64,000 bases of DNA from Qipengyuania sp. HL-TH1 (lineage in GTDB: Bacteria > Pseudomonadota > Alphaproteobacteria > Sphingomonadales > Sphingomonadaceae): the NCBI RefSeq assembly GCF_036365825.1, contig NZ_CP142675.1, positions 744,001 through 808,000 on the forward strand, read 5' to 3'. Positions 28,922 to 41,115 of this stretch are shown here, one piece after another. Both the position numbers and the translations under genes were made by a program. The notes under the pieces were generated by a model that was not told the DNA's origin, ran no database searches, and was given only the letters and a program-made list of their open reading frames with translations. The stretch's first letter is position 1; each line of letters opens with the position of its first letter.

Positions 28922-29227
28922 ATGAAACGCATTTTCGCCTCTTTCCTCGCCTTGGGGCTCGTTACCGGCCCGATCATGGCCGCGCCCGCTGTCGCACAGC
29001 CCCGTTCCGAACAGGGCGAGGCGCGGCGTGAGATGAGTGCGGGCAATATCCTGCAACTGCGCGATATCGAGGCGCGTATCCTGCCGACCATGCGCGGGGC
29101 GGAATATCTCGGCCCGGCCTACGATTCGACCGCGATGGCCTATCGCCTGAAGTTTATCAGGGATGGCCGCGTGATGTATGTCGATGTCGATGCGCGCACC
29201 GGGAAAGTCCTTCGGCGCAGCCGCTGA
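28922..29227 (+). CDS. Small secreted PepSY-like protein
   Basis: A 101-residue precursor with signal peptide MKRIFASFLALGLVTGPIMA and a mature part ending in RDGRVMYVDVDARTGKVLR, a PepSY-type beta hairpin. It lies 84 bases upstream of a response regulator and sensor kinase. PepSY proteins beside two-component genes often modulate the sensor, which is the inferred role. Confidence 0.75.
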   Translation: MKRIFASFLALGLVTGPIMAAPAVAQPRSEQGEARREMSAGNILQLRDIEARILPTMRGAEYLGPAYDSTAMAYRLKFIRDGRVMYVDVDARTGKVLRRSR

Positions 29228-29311
29228 TTTCCGCCGGTGCAACTCCGTTCAGGTTGACGCGTTCATCTACATGAACGAAACGCGCTTCAAACAATCCGAG
29301 GACGGACATTT

Positions 29312-29989
29312 ATGCGGATCCTGATCGTCGAGGATGAGCCCACCCTGGGCCAGCAACTCAAGTCGACGCTCGAGCAGAACGGCTATGCGGTGGATCTGTC
29401 CACCGATGGCGAAGACGGCCATTTTCTCGGCAGCACCGAGGATTACGACGCCGTGATCCTCGATCTCGGCCTGCCTGAAATCGACGGGCTGACCGTGCTC
29501 GGCATGTGGCGCAAGGAAGGCCGCAAGTTCCCGGTCCTGGTCCTGACCGCGCGCGACAGCTGGTCGGACAAGGTCGCCGGCCTCGATGCAGGCGCGGACG
29601 ATTACCTCGCCAAGCCCTTCCAGACCGAAGAACTGATAGCCCGTCTGCGTGCGTTGATCCGCCGCGCATCGGGCAACACGTCGAGCGAACTGACTGCCGG
29701 CCATGTCCGGCTGGACACGCGCTCAGGCCGCGTCACGCTCAAGGGTGAACCGGTCAAGCTGACCGCGCAGGAATACAAGCTGCTGAGCTACCTCATGCAC
29801 CACAAGGGCAAGGTGGTCAGCCGCACCGAACTGATCGAGCATATCTACGATCAGGATTTCGACCGCGATTCGAACACGATCGAGGTCTTCGTCACGCGCA
29901 TCCGCAAGAAGCTGGGCGCCGAAGTGATCACGACGATCCGTGGACTCGGATACAGCCTCGACGACCCCGCCGACCAGCCGCGCGCCTGA
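29312..29989 (+). CDS. OmpR/PhoB family response regulator
   Basis: A 225-residue regulator. The receiver domain opens MRILIVEDEPTLGQQLKSTL, has the phosphoacceptor Asp in YDAVILDLGLPEIDGL and the Lys in DDYLAKPFQTEEL. The C-terminal winged helix carries LTAQEYKLLSYLMHH and DSNTIEVFVTRIRKKLG. It is followed, with overlap, by its sensor kinase, and resembles PhoP/QseB-type systems responding to envelope conditions. Confidence 0.95.
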   Translation: MRILIVEDEPTLGQQLKSTLEQNGYAVDLSTDGEDGHFLGSTEDYDAVILDLGLPEIDGLTVLGMWRKEGRKFPVLVLTARDSWSDKVAGLDAGADDYLAKPFQTEELIARLRALIRRASGNTSSELTAGHVRLDTRSGRVTLKGEPVKLTAQEYKLLSYLMHHKGKVVSRTELIEHIYDQDFDRDSNTIEVFVTRIRKKLGAEVITTIRGLGYSLDDPADQPRA

Positions 29990-31418
29990 TGCTGCGCCCG
30001 GCACGGTGCTGAAGGTCGGGCGATCCCCGCCGCCAGACCCGGCTGCCGACAGCCCGGTGACCCTCGCTGCACCGCCGGCGAAGCGCAGTCTTGCGCGGCG
30101 CATGATGGCGATCGCCGCGCTGTGGATCGGCGTGTTGCTGCTCGGCGGCGGCTTTGCGCTCGACCGCACGCTGGTCCGGCTGGTCGAGGACAATTTCGAC
30201 GAGCAGCTCGAATATGTGCAGACCGCGCTGATTACCTCGGCCGAAATCGACAGCTTCGGCGATGTGCAGCTCTACCGCTCGCTCGGCGACCAGCGCTTTC
30301 TCGAACCCAATAGCGGCGTCTATTGGCAGATCACCGGTGAGGGGCACCAGCCGTTTCCCAGCCGCAGCCTGTGGGATCGCAGCCTGACGGTCGAGGGCGA
30401 CCACATCGACAACGAGCCGCATTTCTACAATTCGGACCAGTTCGAGAACGAACCCCTGCGGATCGTCGAACGGACCGTCATCCTGCCAGATAGCGACACG
30501 CGCTGGACCTTCGCGGTTGCCTCGGCGCGCGGCGAACTCGACTACCAGATTACGCGGATCCGCTCGATTCTCGTCTGGAGTTTCGCCGCCCTGGCGCTTG
30601 GCCTGCTGGCGATGGCGATGCTGCAAAGCTGGTACGGCCTTTCGCCGCTGCGGCGTGTGCGCAACGCAATCCAGGCCATGCGCACCCACGGCACCAATCG
30701 GATCACCGATCCGCTCCCGCTCGAAGTCGAGCCGCTGGTCGATGAGATCAACGCGCTGCTCGCGCATACCGAACAGCAGGCGGAGGAAGCGCGGATGCAT
30801 GCGGGCAACCTGGCGCATGCGCTCAAGACCCCGCTGACGGTGCTGACCAATGCCGCCACCGCGCATGATCCGCGTCTGTCCGACCTTGTCTGCCGCGAAA
30901 CCAAGACCATGCAGCGCCATGTCGAACATCACCTGGCGCGCGCCCGCGCGGTGGGCCGCCGCGCCAGCGGGCATGCCCGCGCCGAGGTCTGGCCCAGCGC
31001 CGAAAGCGTGCTGCGTGCGGTAACCCGTATCTACGAGGAAACCCGCTTCGACCTCGATGGCAATCGAGATGCCGCGGTTTCGATGGAGCGGCAGGATCTC
31101 GATGAAATCCTTGGCAATCTGATCGAGAATGCGGCCAAATACGGCGGGGGCAGCGTGTTCGTCACCATCGATGCCGATCCGGCAGCAAGCCGCTGCATCA
31201 TCTGGATCGAGGATGACGGTATCGGTATCCCGGAAAGCGAACGCCCGCGCATCTTCGACCGCGGTGCACGGCTCGATACGGGCAAGCCCGGAACCGGACT
31301 TGGCCTCGCCATCGTGCGCGATGTGGTAGAGATCTACGGCGGCTCGGTCGAACTGGGCGAGAGCGAGGATTTGGGCGGCCTGCTGGTCAAGCTCACCCTG
31401 CCGCGCAGCGCGCTGTAA
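29940..31418 (+). CDS. Membrane sensor histidine kinase
   Basis: A 492-residue kinase if begun at GTG 29940, overlapping the regulator by 50 bases. GTG 30006 is an alternative start. Two membrane helices (about 55-75 and 205-225) flank a periplasmic domain of about 130 residues. HAMP-like and HisKA regions follow with the phospho-His in NLAHALKTPLTVL. The ATPase domain has LGNLIENAAKYG (N box), WIEDDGIGIP (G1) and GTGLGLAIV (G2). It is cognate to the upstream response regulator and is PhoQ-like in layout. Confidence 0.93.
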   Translation: MDSDTASTTPPTSRAPDAAPGTVLKVGRSPPPDPAADSPVTLAAPPAKRSLARRMMAIAALWIGVLLLGGGFALDRTLVRLVEDNFDEQLEYVQTALITSAEIDSFGDVQLYRSLGDQRFLEPNSGVYWQITGEGHQPFPSRSLWDRSLTVEGDHIDNEPHFYNSDQFENEPLRIVERTVILPDSDTRWTFAVASARGELDYQITRIRSILVWSFAALALGLLAMAMLQSWYGLSPLRRVRNAIQAMRTHGTNRITDPLPLEVEPLVDEINALLAHTEQQAEEARMHAGNLAHALKTPLTVLTNAATAHDPRLSDLVCRETKTMQRHVEHHLARARAVGRRASGHARAEVWPSAESVLRAVTRIYEETRFDLDGNRDAAVSMERQDLDEILGNLIENAAKYGGGSVFVTIDADPAASRCIIWIEDDGIGIPESERPRIFDRGARLDTGKPGTGLGLAIVRDVVEIYGGSVELGESEDLGGLLVKLTLPRSAL

Positions 31419-31425
31419 GCCGGAT

Positions 31426-31722
31426 CTAGCGCCGCGCCGCGCGTTCGTGGTGGCGGATCACCTCGTCGATGATGAAGCGCAGGAATTTCTCGCTGAACTC
31501 GGGATCGAGCTCGCTGTCTTCGGCCAACCGGCGCAGCCGCATGATCTGTTCCTGCTCGCGCGCCGGATCGGCCGGGGGCAGCGTGACCCTGGCCTTGTAT
31601 TCGCCAACCGCCTGCGTGATCCGGAACCGCTCGGCGAGCATATGGATGAGCGCGGCATCGATATTGTCGATGCTTTTGCGAAAGCCGGCAAGGACGGCAT
31701 CGGTCTGTGGGGCGTCGGACAT
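31426..31722 (-). CDS. Chorismate mutase, AroQ class
   Basis: A 98-residue all-helical monofunctional mutase converting chorismate to prephenate for Phe/Tyr synthesis. The N-terminal active-site Arg lies in FRKSIDNIDAALIHMLAERF, with the downstream helix containing RITQAVGEYKARVTLP and the C-terminal LRFIIDEVIRHHE. It is convergent with the sensor kinase and divergent from the polyprenyl synthase. Confidence 0.9.
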   Translation of the reverse strand: MSDAPQTDAVLAGFRKSIDNIDAALIHMLAERFRITQAVGEYKARVTLPPADPAREQEQIMRLRRLAEDSELDPEFSEKFLRFIIDEVIRHHERAARR

Positions 31723-31787
31723 GCGATCACGCTAACAGCAAATCCCGTCTTGCCAAGAAAGCTTGGGCAGACCATGGCCAAGCCGAA

Positions 31788-32804
31788 ATGTCTGCCGACG
31801 TAATCCCCCTGAATCGCGCAGAGCCCGAGGGCTCGATCGAACCCATGCTGGCTCTCACTGCGCAGGGCATGAACCGGGTCAACCAGGTCATCCTCGACCG
31901 GATGCAGAGCGAAGTGCCGCTGATCCCCGCGCTTGCCGGGCATCTGATCGCGGGCGGGGGCAAGCGCCTGCGCCCGATGCTGACGCTCGCGGGGGCCGAA
32001 CTGGTCGGTTACAGCGGCACGCGCCAGCACAAGCTCGCTGCCGCAGTGGAGTTCATTCACACCGCCACGCTGCTGCACGACGATGTCGTCGACGGGTCCG
32101 ACCTGCGCCGCGGCAAGGCAGCCGCCAATATCATCTATGGCAATCCCGCGACCGTGCTGGTCGGCGATTTCCTTTTCAGCCGCTCGTTCGAACTGATGAC
32201 CGAGGACGGCAGCCTCAAGGTGCTCAAGATCCTCTCGGGTGCGAGCGCGATCATTGCCGAGGGTGAGGTCGACCAGCTCACCGCGCAGCGCAAGATCGAC
32301 ACCAGCGAGGAACGCTACCTCAATATCATCCGCGCCAAGACCGCAGCGCTGTTTGCCGCGGCCAGCCGGATTGCCGCCGTCATTGCCGAGTGCAGCGACG
32401 AGCAGGAGCAGGCGCTCGACGAATACGGTCGCAATCTCGGCGTTGCATTCCAGCTGGTCGACGATGCGCTCGATTACGATTCGAACGCCGCTACCATGGG
32501 CAAGGATCGCGGCGACGATTTCCGCGAGGGCAAGATGACGCTGCCGGTCATCCTCGCCTATGCCCGCGGCGACGAGGAAGAGCGGGCCTTCTGGAAAGCC
32601 GCGATCGGCGGCTTCCGGACCAGCGACGATGACCTCGAACAGGCAATTGCGCTGATCGACCGCCATGGCGCGGTCGACGATACCAAACTGCGCGCGCGGC
32701 ACTTTGCCCAGCGGGCGATCGATGCACTGTCGATCTTCCCCGACAGCACCGCGCGCCAGGCGATGACGCAGGCGGCGCTGTTCGCGGTAGCGCGCGGGTA
32801 CTGA
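31788..32804 (+). CDS. ispB: Trans-polyprenyl diphosphate synthase (octaprenyl type)
   Basis: A 338-residue isoprenoid chain elongation enzyme. The first Asp-rich motif is LLHDDVVDGSDLRRG and the second is QLVDDALDYDSN. GGGKRLRPML supplies the IPP-binding Lys/Arg. These enzymes make the side chain of ubiquinone. Chain length (C40-C50) cannot be fixed by eye. The ATG at 31788 gives the usual N-terminus; an earlier in-frame start would overlap the chorismate mutase start region. Confidence 0.9.
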   Translation: MSADVIPLNRAEPEGSIEPMLALTAQGMNRVNQVILDRMQSEVPLIPALAGHLIAGGGKRLRPMLTLAGAELVGYSGTRQHKLAAAVEFIHTATLLHDDVVDGSDLRRGKAAANIIYGNPATVLVGDFLFSRSFELMTEDGSLKVLKILSGASAIIAEGEVDQLTAQRKIDTSEERYLNIIRAKTAALFAAASRIAAVIAECSDEQEQALDEYGRNLGVAFQLVDDALDYDSNAATMGKDRGDDFREGKMTLPVILAYARGDEEERAFWKAAIGGFRTSDDDLEQAIALIDRHGAVDDTKLRARHFAQRAIDALSIFPDSTARQAMTQAALFAVARGY

Positions 32805-32824
32805 TCCGTCCTAGGGCCACTGGC

Positions 32825-35247
32825 GTGCCCGCACTGCCGATCCACTCCGTCCTTCCCGAATTGCTCGATGCTCTGCGCGAGCAGACCGGTGCCGTGCTGG
32901 TCGCACCGCCCGGCGCGGGCAAGACCACTGCGGTCGCGCCCGCGCTGCTCGACCAGGACTGGTGTCGCGGGACGATAATCCTGACGTCGCCGCGCCGGGT
33001 TGCCGCGCGCGCAGCGGCCGAGCGAATGGCCGAAACGCTGGGGGAGAAACCTGGCGAAACGATCGGCTATCTCACCCGCCTCGACAGCAAGCGTTCGGTA
33101 CGAACCCGCGTGCTCGTCGTGACCGAGGCTATTTTCGTGAACACGATCCTCGCCGATCCCGAACTGTCCGGCATATCGGCGGTGCTGTTCGATGAGGCGC
33201 ATGAACGCCATCTCGACAGCGATTTCGGGCTGGCGCTGGCGCTCGAAAGCCGCGCGGTGCTGCGCGAGGATTTGCGCGTCCTGGTCATGTCGGCGACCAT
33301 CGACGGCAGCCGCTTTGCGCGCTTGCTGGGGGATGATGCACCGGTCATCGAAAGCGCCGGCCGGGCCTATCCGCTGCGTATCGAATGGCTCGGCTCGTCG
33401 CCGCAGGTCGCAGTCGAGGACGCCATGGCGCAGGCCATCGGCACCGCATGGCGTCAGGAGGAAGGCGATATCCTAGCCTTCCTTCCTGGTGTCCGCGAGA
33501 TCGAGCGGACGCGCGAACGGCTCGAAGCGCGGCTGCCCGCTGCGCTCATCCTGCCGCTACACGGACAGGTCGACCCGGCGGGCCAGCGCGCGGCGATCAA
33601 ACGCGATCCCGGCGAGCGGCGCAGGGTGGTGCTTGCGACCGCGATCGCGGAGACTTCGCTCACGCTCGACGGGGTCTCGGTAGTGGTCGATGCGGGGCTG
33701 TCGCGCAGGGCCGAATTCGACCGGGCCGCAGGCACGACGCATCTGGTGACGCATCGCGCAAGCCAGGCAGCGGCGGCGCAGCGCGCCGGGCGCGCGGCCC
33801 GCCAGGGGCCAGGGGTGGCATACCGCTTGTGGGAGGAAGCCGGGCACGCCGGGCGGCCCGCCTACGATCCGCCCGAAATGGTGACGGCCGACCTTGCCCC
33901 GCTGGTGCTGGCACTGGCGCAATGGGGAAGCGGCGATCCTGCGGACCTCGCATGGCTCGATCCACCCCCGGAAGCTTCGGTCGGCGCGGCGCGGCAATGC
34001 TGGCGGCGCTGGACGCGCTGGATGAAACCGGCCGGATTACGCCGCGTGGCAGCAAGCTCGCGCAACTGCCGCTCGATCCGCAAGGTGCGGCGACCGTGCT
34101 GTTCGGGGCCGAGCATGGCGCAGCCGAACAAGCCGCGCGGCTGGCGCTGTTGCTACAGGAACGCGGGCTGGGTGGTCCGGGGGAGGATCTGGAAGCGCGT
34201 CTGTCGCGCTGGAATGCCGATCGCGGTCGCCGGGCCGATGCCAGTCGCAAGCTGGCCGGGCGATGGGCCAAGCGCGCCGCCGACCTTGCCGGTCCGGTTT
34301 CGACCGGCAATGCGCCGCCGCCCGCGATCCTGCTGGCGGCTGGGCGGCCTGAATTCATTGCCAAGCGGCGCGATGCCAGCGGTGAACAGTGGCTCGCCGC
34401 AGGCGGCAGGGGTTTCGTCCTTGACCCGACTTCCCCGCTCGCTCGCGCGGCGTTCATGGTCGTGGGCGATGCGCAGGGGCAAGCGAAGGGCGCGCGGATA
34501 ACCTCGGGTATTGCTCTGGAAGAAATCGAGCTGGAACGCTGGCTCCCCGACCGTATCGAGCGCCGACAGGTCCTGCGCTGGACGGGGGACCGGGTCGAGG
34601 CCTTGCTCGAGCGCAGGCTCGGCGCGATCACGCTGGCGCGCGGTCCCGATCCCGCACCCGACCCCCGCGCAATTGTGGACATGCTTGTGGACAAGGCTCT
34701 GGAGAACCCGGCGAAGCTGCTTCCGCAAGCGCTGCTTGCTCGGGCCGGTCATGCCGGCATCGAAAGCCTTTCCAGTGCGAGCCTCGCCGCTACCGCACAT
34801 GTGTGGCTGGCACCCCTACTTCAGGACAGGCGTGATCTGGCGCTGCCGCAGGGCAGGCTGGTCGATGCCGTGCTCGGCCAGATCGATTGGGACAGCCGCC
34901 AGCGGCTCGACCGGCTGGCGCCCCGCGCTTTTACCTCGCCTGCAGGGACCACCCACGAGATCGACTACATTGGCGACGATGCCCCGAGCGTCGAGGTTCG
35001 CGTCCAGGCACTGTTCGGGCTGGAGCGCCATCCCATGGTCGGCGACACGCCGTTGCTACTCAAGCTGACCAGCCCGGCGGGGCGGCCGATCCAGTCGACG
35101 CGCGACTTGCCCGGCTTCTGGCGGGGAAGCTGGGCCGAAGTGCGCAAGGAAATGAAGGGGCGCTATCCCAAACATCGCTGGCCGGAGGAACCCTGGACCG
35201 AAGCGCCAAGTTTGAAGACCAGGAACGCCTTCGACCGCTCGCGCTAG
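32825..35247 (+). pseudogene. hrpB: ATP-dependent helicase HrpB, interrupted by a frameshift
   Basis: A DEAH-box helicase in two frames, about 807 residues when joined. The first part (GTG 32825 to about 33990) has APPGAGKTTAV, SPRRVAARA, LFDEAHERHLDSD, VMSATIDGSRF and the RASQAAAAQRAGRAAR motif VI. The second part picks up at MLAALDALDETGRITPRGSK and continues through the HrpB C-terminal domain to the ending ...GRYPKHRWPEEPWTEAP. One base is missing in the GC run at about 33984-33995. Both halves look fully conserved, so an assembly error or very recent lesion is more likely than old decay. Confidence 0.85.
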
Positions 35248-35352
35248 TTGACTTCCACGCCGAAGGCGAGGCAAGGGCGAGCCTGTTTAGGGTTCATGCG
35301 AGGTAGCCAGGCGAGGGGTGTTTGCCGCCCGGCGCCTGAAGGATCGAGAGAA

Positions 35353-35631
35353 ATGTCAGCACGTATCTACCAGCGACCGAAGAACGCCATGCAGTCCGGC
35401 AGGGCACGTACCGACGAATGGGTGCTCGAATTCGAGCAGTCCGAAGCGCGCAAGGCCGATCCGCTGATGGGTTGGACCGGCAGCGGCGATACGCAGGCAC
35501 AAGTCCAGTTGACCTTCCCGAGCAAGGATGAAGCAAAGGCCTATGCCGAGAAATACGGCATTGTCGCGCGCGTTCACGCGACGCCTGCCAAAAGCCTCAA
35601 GCTGCAGGCCTACGCCGACAATTTTCGGTAA
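35353..35631 (+). CDS. ETC complex I accessory subunit (NDUFS4-like)
   Basis: A 92-residue protein of the alphaproteobacterial/mitochondrial complex I accessory family. It opens with ARIYQRPKNAMQSGRA and has the core EWVLEFEQ, DPLMGWTGSGDTQAQVQLTF and the DEAKAYAEKYGI helix. It is thought to stabilise the NADH-binding arm of NADH:ubiquinone oxidoreductase. The family's restriction to alphaproteobacteria and mitochondria supports the taxonomic call. The ATG at 35353 follows a GAGAGAA site. Confidence 0.92.
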   Translation: MSARIYQRPKNAMQSGRARTDEWVLEFEQSEARKADPLMGWTGSGDTQAQVQLTFPSKDEAKAYAEKYGIVARVHATPAKSLKLQAYADNFR

Positions 35632-35664
35632 TTGATTTTTCTCGCTCCCGCCGCCATATGGCGC

Positions 35665-35757
35665 GCCGGGAGTCGGTCGGACGTTTGCGTTCGCTCACCG
35701 GGTCAGGTCCGGAAGGAAGCAGCCCAGGTGGATTGCGGCGGGTCGGCCGGCTCCTTT
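35665..35757 (+). ncRNA. ffs: Signal recognition particle RNA (4.5S type)
   Basis: The invariant SRP domain IV sequence GTCAGGTCCGGAAGGAAGCA with the returning strand GCCCAGGTG is present at about 35702-35730. The flanks GGGAGTCGGTCGG and CGGCCGGCTCC pair to close the rod. A T-run follows. ffs immediately before dnaX is the usual gene order. Ends are approximate. Confidence 0.93.
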
Positions 35758-35821
35758 TTCACCCACATTTCGTATGCGCCATGGCATGACTTTTGCCGCG
35801 CCAGTGCCTACCTAGTCGGGC

Positions 35822-37645
35822 ATGGGTGATTCACCGGACAATCCTGACGGCCTTCCGTGGGAAAGCGGGGCCGAAGAGGCTGACACGCCGAGCGTGGCGG
35901 AACTCGAGGACGCCGGACAGGAAGCGATGTTCGGCGGTGCGCCTGCTGGCGAGCCCGAGCAGAAGGCCGAGCTTGAGACCGCGCCCCCAACCGCTCCCGT
36001 GACCCCACCGGTTACACCCGATCCGGCGCAGCCCTATCGCGTACTGGCACGCAAATACCGCCCGCAGACCTTTGCCGAGCTTATCGGGCAGGAGGCGATG
36101 GTGCGCACGCTCGCCAATGCGATTGCGCGCGATCGGTTGGCGCATGCCTTCCTGATGACCGGCGTGCGCGGGGTCGGCAAGACCTCGACCGCGCGGCTGA
36201 TCGCCAAGGCCCTCAATTGTATCGGCCCGGACGGGCAGGGTGGCCCGACGATCAGCCCCTGCGGTCAATGCGAACCATGCCGCGCGATTGCCGAAGGGCG
36301 CCATATCGATGTCATCGAAATGGACGCGGCGAGCCATACCGGTGTCGACGACGTGCGCGAGATCATCGAGGCGGTGCGCTATGCGGCGGTTTCGGCGCGC
36401 TACAAGATCTACATCATCGACGAAGTCCACATGCTGTCGCGCAATGCCTTCAATGCGCTGCTCAAGACGCTCGAAGAGCCGCCGGCGCATGTGAAGTTCC
36501 TCTTCGCCACGACCGAAGTCGAGAAACTGCCGGTCACAGTGCTCAGCCGCACGCAGCGCTTCGACCTGCGGCGAATCCCGGTCGAACTGCTCGAAGCGCA
36601 TTTTGCCGAAATCTGCCGCAAGGAAGGCGTCGAGGCCGATGCCGAAGCGCTGCACATCGTTGCCAATGCCGCCGAGGGTTCGGTCCGCGACGGGCTTTCG
36701 ATCCTCGACCAGGCGATCGCGCATGCCGATCTCGATACCGAGGGACGGGTGAGCGCGGCGCGGGTGCGCGACATGCTCGGCCTTGCAGACAAAGGCGCGC
36801 AGCGCCGCCTGTTCGGCCATATTCTCGAAGGCGAGGGCAAGGCCCTGCTGGAGGCAGTGGACGAGCAATATGCGCTTGGTGTGGAACCGCTTGCACTGAT
36901 GCGCGCCCAGATGGACGTCGCCCATCGTATCACCGTCGCGCAGGTCTCGGGCAGCGAACCCGAAGGCGCCAGCGCCGACGAACGCGAGCAATTGGCCGAA
37001 TGGGCATCGCGCCTGCCGGCAGGTCAACTGCACCGGCTGTGGCAATTGCTGCTCAAGGGGCACGAGGAAGTCCGGCTGGCACCCGATCCGCTGGTGGCGC
37101 TGCGCATGGCACTGCTGCGGACGCTGCATGCCGGGCAAATGCCCGATCCGGGCAAGCTGGCGAAGAAGATCGAGGCGCTCGCGGAAGCTGGGCCGGCTCC
37201 CACATCCATGCCCGCCGGCGGGGGTGAGGCAGCGCCGACCGCTACCGCGCAACCGGACTGGCAGGGACTGGTCGACGCCATCGATGCATCCGGCCTGTTG
37301 CAGGAAGCCAGCATCATGCGTCTGCAGGTGCGGGTCGTCGAGCTTGCCGACGGCATCTTGCGCTACGGGCGCGACGGCAAGTTCACCGACGATATCGCCC
37401 CGGTCCTGCGCGAGGCGCTGCATCGCCATACCGGCAAGCGCTGGACGGTCGAGGAAGTGGCCGGCGGTGCCGGTGCGCCGTCGCTGGTCGAAGTGCTCGA
37501 AGCGGAACGCACGGCTGCAGCCGCTGCCATGCGCTCGCACCCGCTGGTGAAGGCGGCATTCGATGCCTTCCCCGATGCCGAATTGATCGAAGAAGGCGGC
37601 GCGCCCCCCGAGCGCCGCGAAATACCCTGGAGTAGAAAAGCATGA
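35822..37645 (+). CDS. dnaX: DNA polymerase III subunit gamma/tau
   Basis: A 607-residue clamp-loader ATPase. An acidic N-terminal extension of about 70 residues precedes the AAA+ module: YRPQTFAELIGQEAMVRTL, Walker A GVRGVGKTSTA, the zinc cluster CGQCEPCRA, Walker B IYIIDEVHMLS and sensor LFATTEVEKLP. The tau C-terminus is Ala/Gly-rich and then helical. No slippery A/T run for gamma production was noticed. It overlaps ybaB by four bases. Confidence 0.96.
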   Translation: MGDSPDNPDGLPWESGAEEADTPSVAELEDAGQEAMFGGAPAGEPEQKAELETAPPTAPVTPPVTPDPAQPYRVLARKYRPQTFAELIGQEAMVRTLANAIARDRLAHAFLMTGVRGVGKTSTARLIAKALNCIGPDGQGGPTISPCGQCEPCRAIAEGRHIDVIEMDAASHTGVDDVREIIEAVRYAAVSARYKIYIIDEVHMLSRNAFNALLKTLEEPPAHVKFLFATTEVEKLPVTVLSRTQRFDLRRIPVELLEAHFAEICRKEGVEADAEALHIVANAAEGSVRDGLSILDQAIAHADLDTEGRVSAARVRDMLGLADKGAQRRLFGHILEGEGKALLEAVDEQYALGVEPLALMRAQMDVAHRITVAQVSGSEPEGASADEREQLAEWASRLPAGQLHRLWQLLLKGHEEVRLAPDPLVALRMALLRTLHAGQMPDPGKLAKKIEALAEAGPAPTSMPAGGGEAAPTATAQPDWQGLVDAIDASGLLQEASIMRLQVRVVELADGILRYGRDGKFTDDIAPVLREALHRHTGKRWTVEEVAGGAGAPSLVEVLEAERTAAAAAMRSHPLVKAAFDAFPDAELIEEGGAPPERREIPWSRKA

Positions 37646-37977
37646 ACATGGAAGAAATGCTCGCGCAGGCCAAGCAGGCCGCCGAGACCATCCAGAAGCA
37701 GATGGGCGAAGCGCAGGCCAAGCTTGATGATATCGAAGTCGAGGGTTCGGCCGGCGGCGGACTGGTCAAGGTGCGCGCGACTGCTCGCGGACGCATCCTT
37801 GGCGTTGCGATCGACGATAGCCTGATGAAACCCGAAGAAAAGCAGATGGTCGAGGATCTGGTGACCGCGGCGTTCAACGATGCGCGCGACCGGGCCGATC
37901 GCGTTTCCGCCGAGGAAATGAACAAAATCCAGCAGGACGTGGGCTTGCCGCCGGGTTTCAAACTGCCGGGAATGTGA
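37642..37977 (+). CDS. YbaB/EbfC family nucleoid-associated protein
   Basis: A 111-residue DNA-binding protein. The helical start MNMEEMLAQAKQAAETIQKQ leads into the beta-strand core with VKVRATARGRILGVAID and the closing ...KIQQDVGLPPGFKLPGM, all family landmarks. It overlaps the dnaX stop (ATGA). In many bacteria recR follows, but here a short gene on the other strand does. Confidence 0.94.
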   Translation: MNMEEMLAQAKQAAETIQKQMGEAQAKLDDIEVEGSAGGGLVKVRATARGRILGVAIDDSLMKPEEKQMVEDLVTAAFNDARDRADRVSAEEMNKIQQDVGLPPGFKLPGM

Positions 37978-38088
37978 GCGCGGAGTTCGGGCTTCCGAGA
38001 GCGAGACGGAAACCCGGCGACCCTTCGTGCGGCATACCATGGGGTGCGTGCCGAGCCGCAAAGGCCGAGTTATTTTGCGCGCGCTCCA

Positions 38089-38286
38089 TCACGCATGATG
38101 GGGATGACCCTTGCGATGGGCCTGGTGGTCGCGCGCGCTGTCGAACGGCCGCCACCCCTTCGCCATATCGCGGATCAAGGGAAGGTCGCACCGTTCGCAA
38201 TTGGTACGAAAATCCAATCCATCGTGCCACACACGACGCCGGTTTACCCGATGGCCGCTAACTTTGCAGATTACCGAACCCAGCAT
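38089..38286 (-). CDS. Small conserved-looking protein, unknown function
   Basis: A 65-residue frame opening MLGSVICKVSGHRVNRRRVW with GGAG 8 bases upstream. It is basic and carries CK...H and NCERCDLPLIRD, a Cys/His pattern that could bind zinc, similar in feel to short DUF1660-type proteins. Coding appearance and the ribosome site support it. A longer frame from 38418 adds residues of no clear character. Function unknown. Confidence 0.6.
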   Translation of the reverse strand: MLGSVICKVSGHRVNRRRVWHDGLDFRTNCERCDLPLIRDMAKGWRPFDSARDHQAHRKGHPHHA

Positions 38287-38474
38287 TGTCCTGACTCCAA
38301 AAGGAAATAAATTTCCTCTCCCCACCTCCCGGCGCATATACCTTACCTTAACGAGCGATTCATTGTAATAGTGCGCCATCCACATGACTTTGGTGCATGG
38401 CGTTGCGTTGCGGGACACGGCTCACCATATTCCTTGCGAACGGCCACAGACGGCCTCGATTTGGAATTTGATTG

Positions 38475-40862
<2,388 letters not shown>

Positions 40863-40890
40863 CAAAAGATGTGCTGCGCTGCAGCGAATC

Positions 40891-40923
40891 GGACGGGCTC
40901 CGGTGATATGCCGGGGCCCGTCC
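40891..40923 (+). terminator. Strong hairpin after lon
   Basis: GGACGGGCTCCGG pairs with CCGGGGCCCGTCC (13 bp with one G-T) around a 7-base loop, 28 bases after the lon stop. There is no T-run, so it could act as an RNA 3' barrier instead of an intrinsic terminator. Confidence 0.45.
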
Positions 40924-41021
40924 CGCCGCTGCGGGTCGGGTATCGGGATGGTGAATAAGTGCTTCACCCTAATATTAACCGCTTCAGCCCCGGAAACCGC
41001 CGTTTTTAGCCGATTTTGCCT

Positions 41022-41050
41022 TTGACAGTGCGGGCAAAAAACTCTCAATT
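41022..41050 (+). promoter_or_regulatory. Possible promoter of the HU gene
   Basis: A perfect TTGACA at 41022-41027 is followed 17 bases later by TCAATT, a weak -10. It lies 66 bases before the HU start. Only the -35 is convincing. Confidence 0.3.
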
Positions 41051-41115
41051 TGGGCGTCTTCGCCGAGGCGATTCAGCCAATACCATTTCCCGATAAGAAC
41101 AAGGGGGTTTTCCTA

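Noticed and set aside
35831..37540. A 569-codon frame antisense to dnaX
   Set aside because: Fully inside dnaX, no family features, composition typical of a shadow frame.
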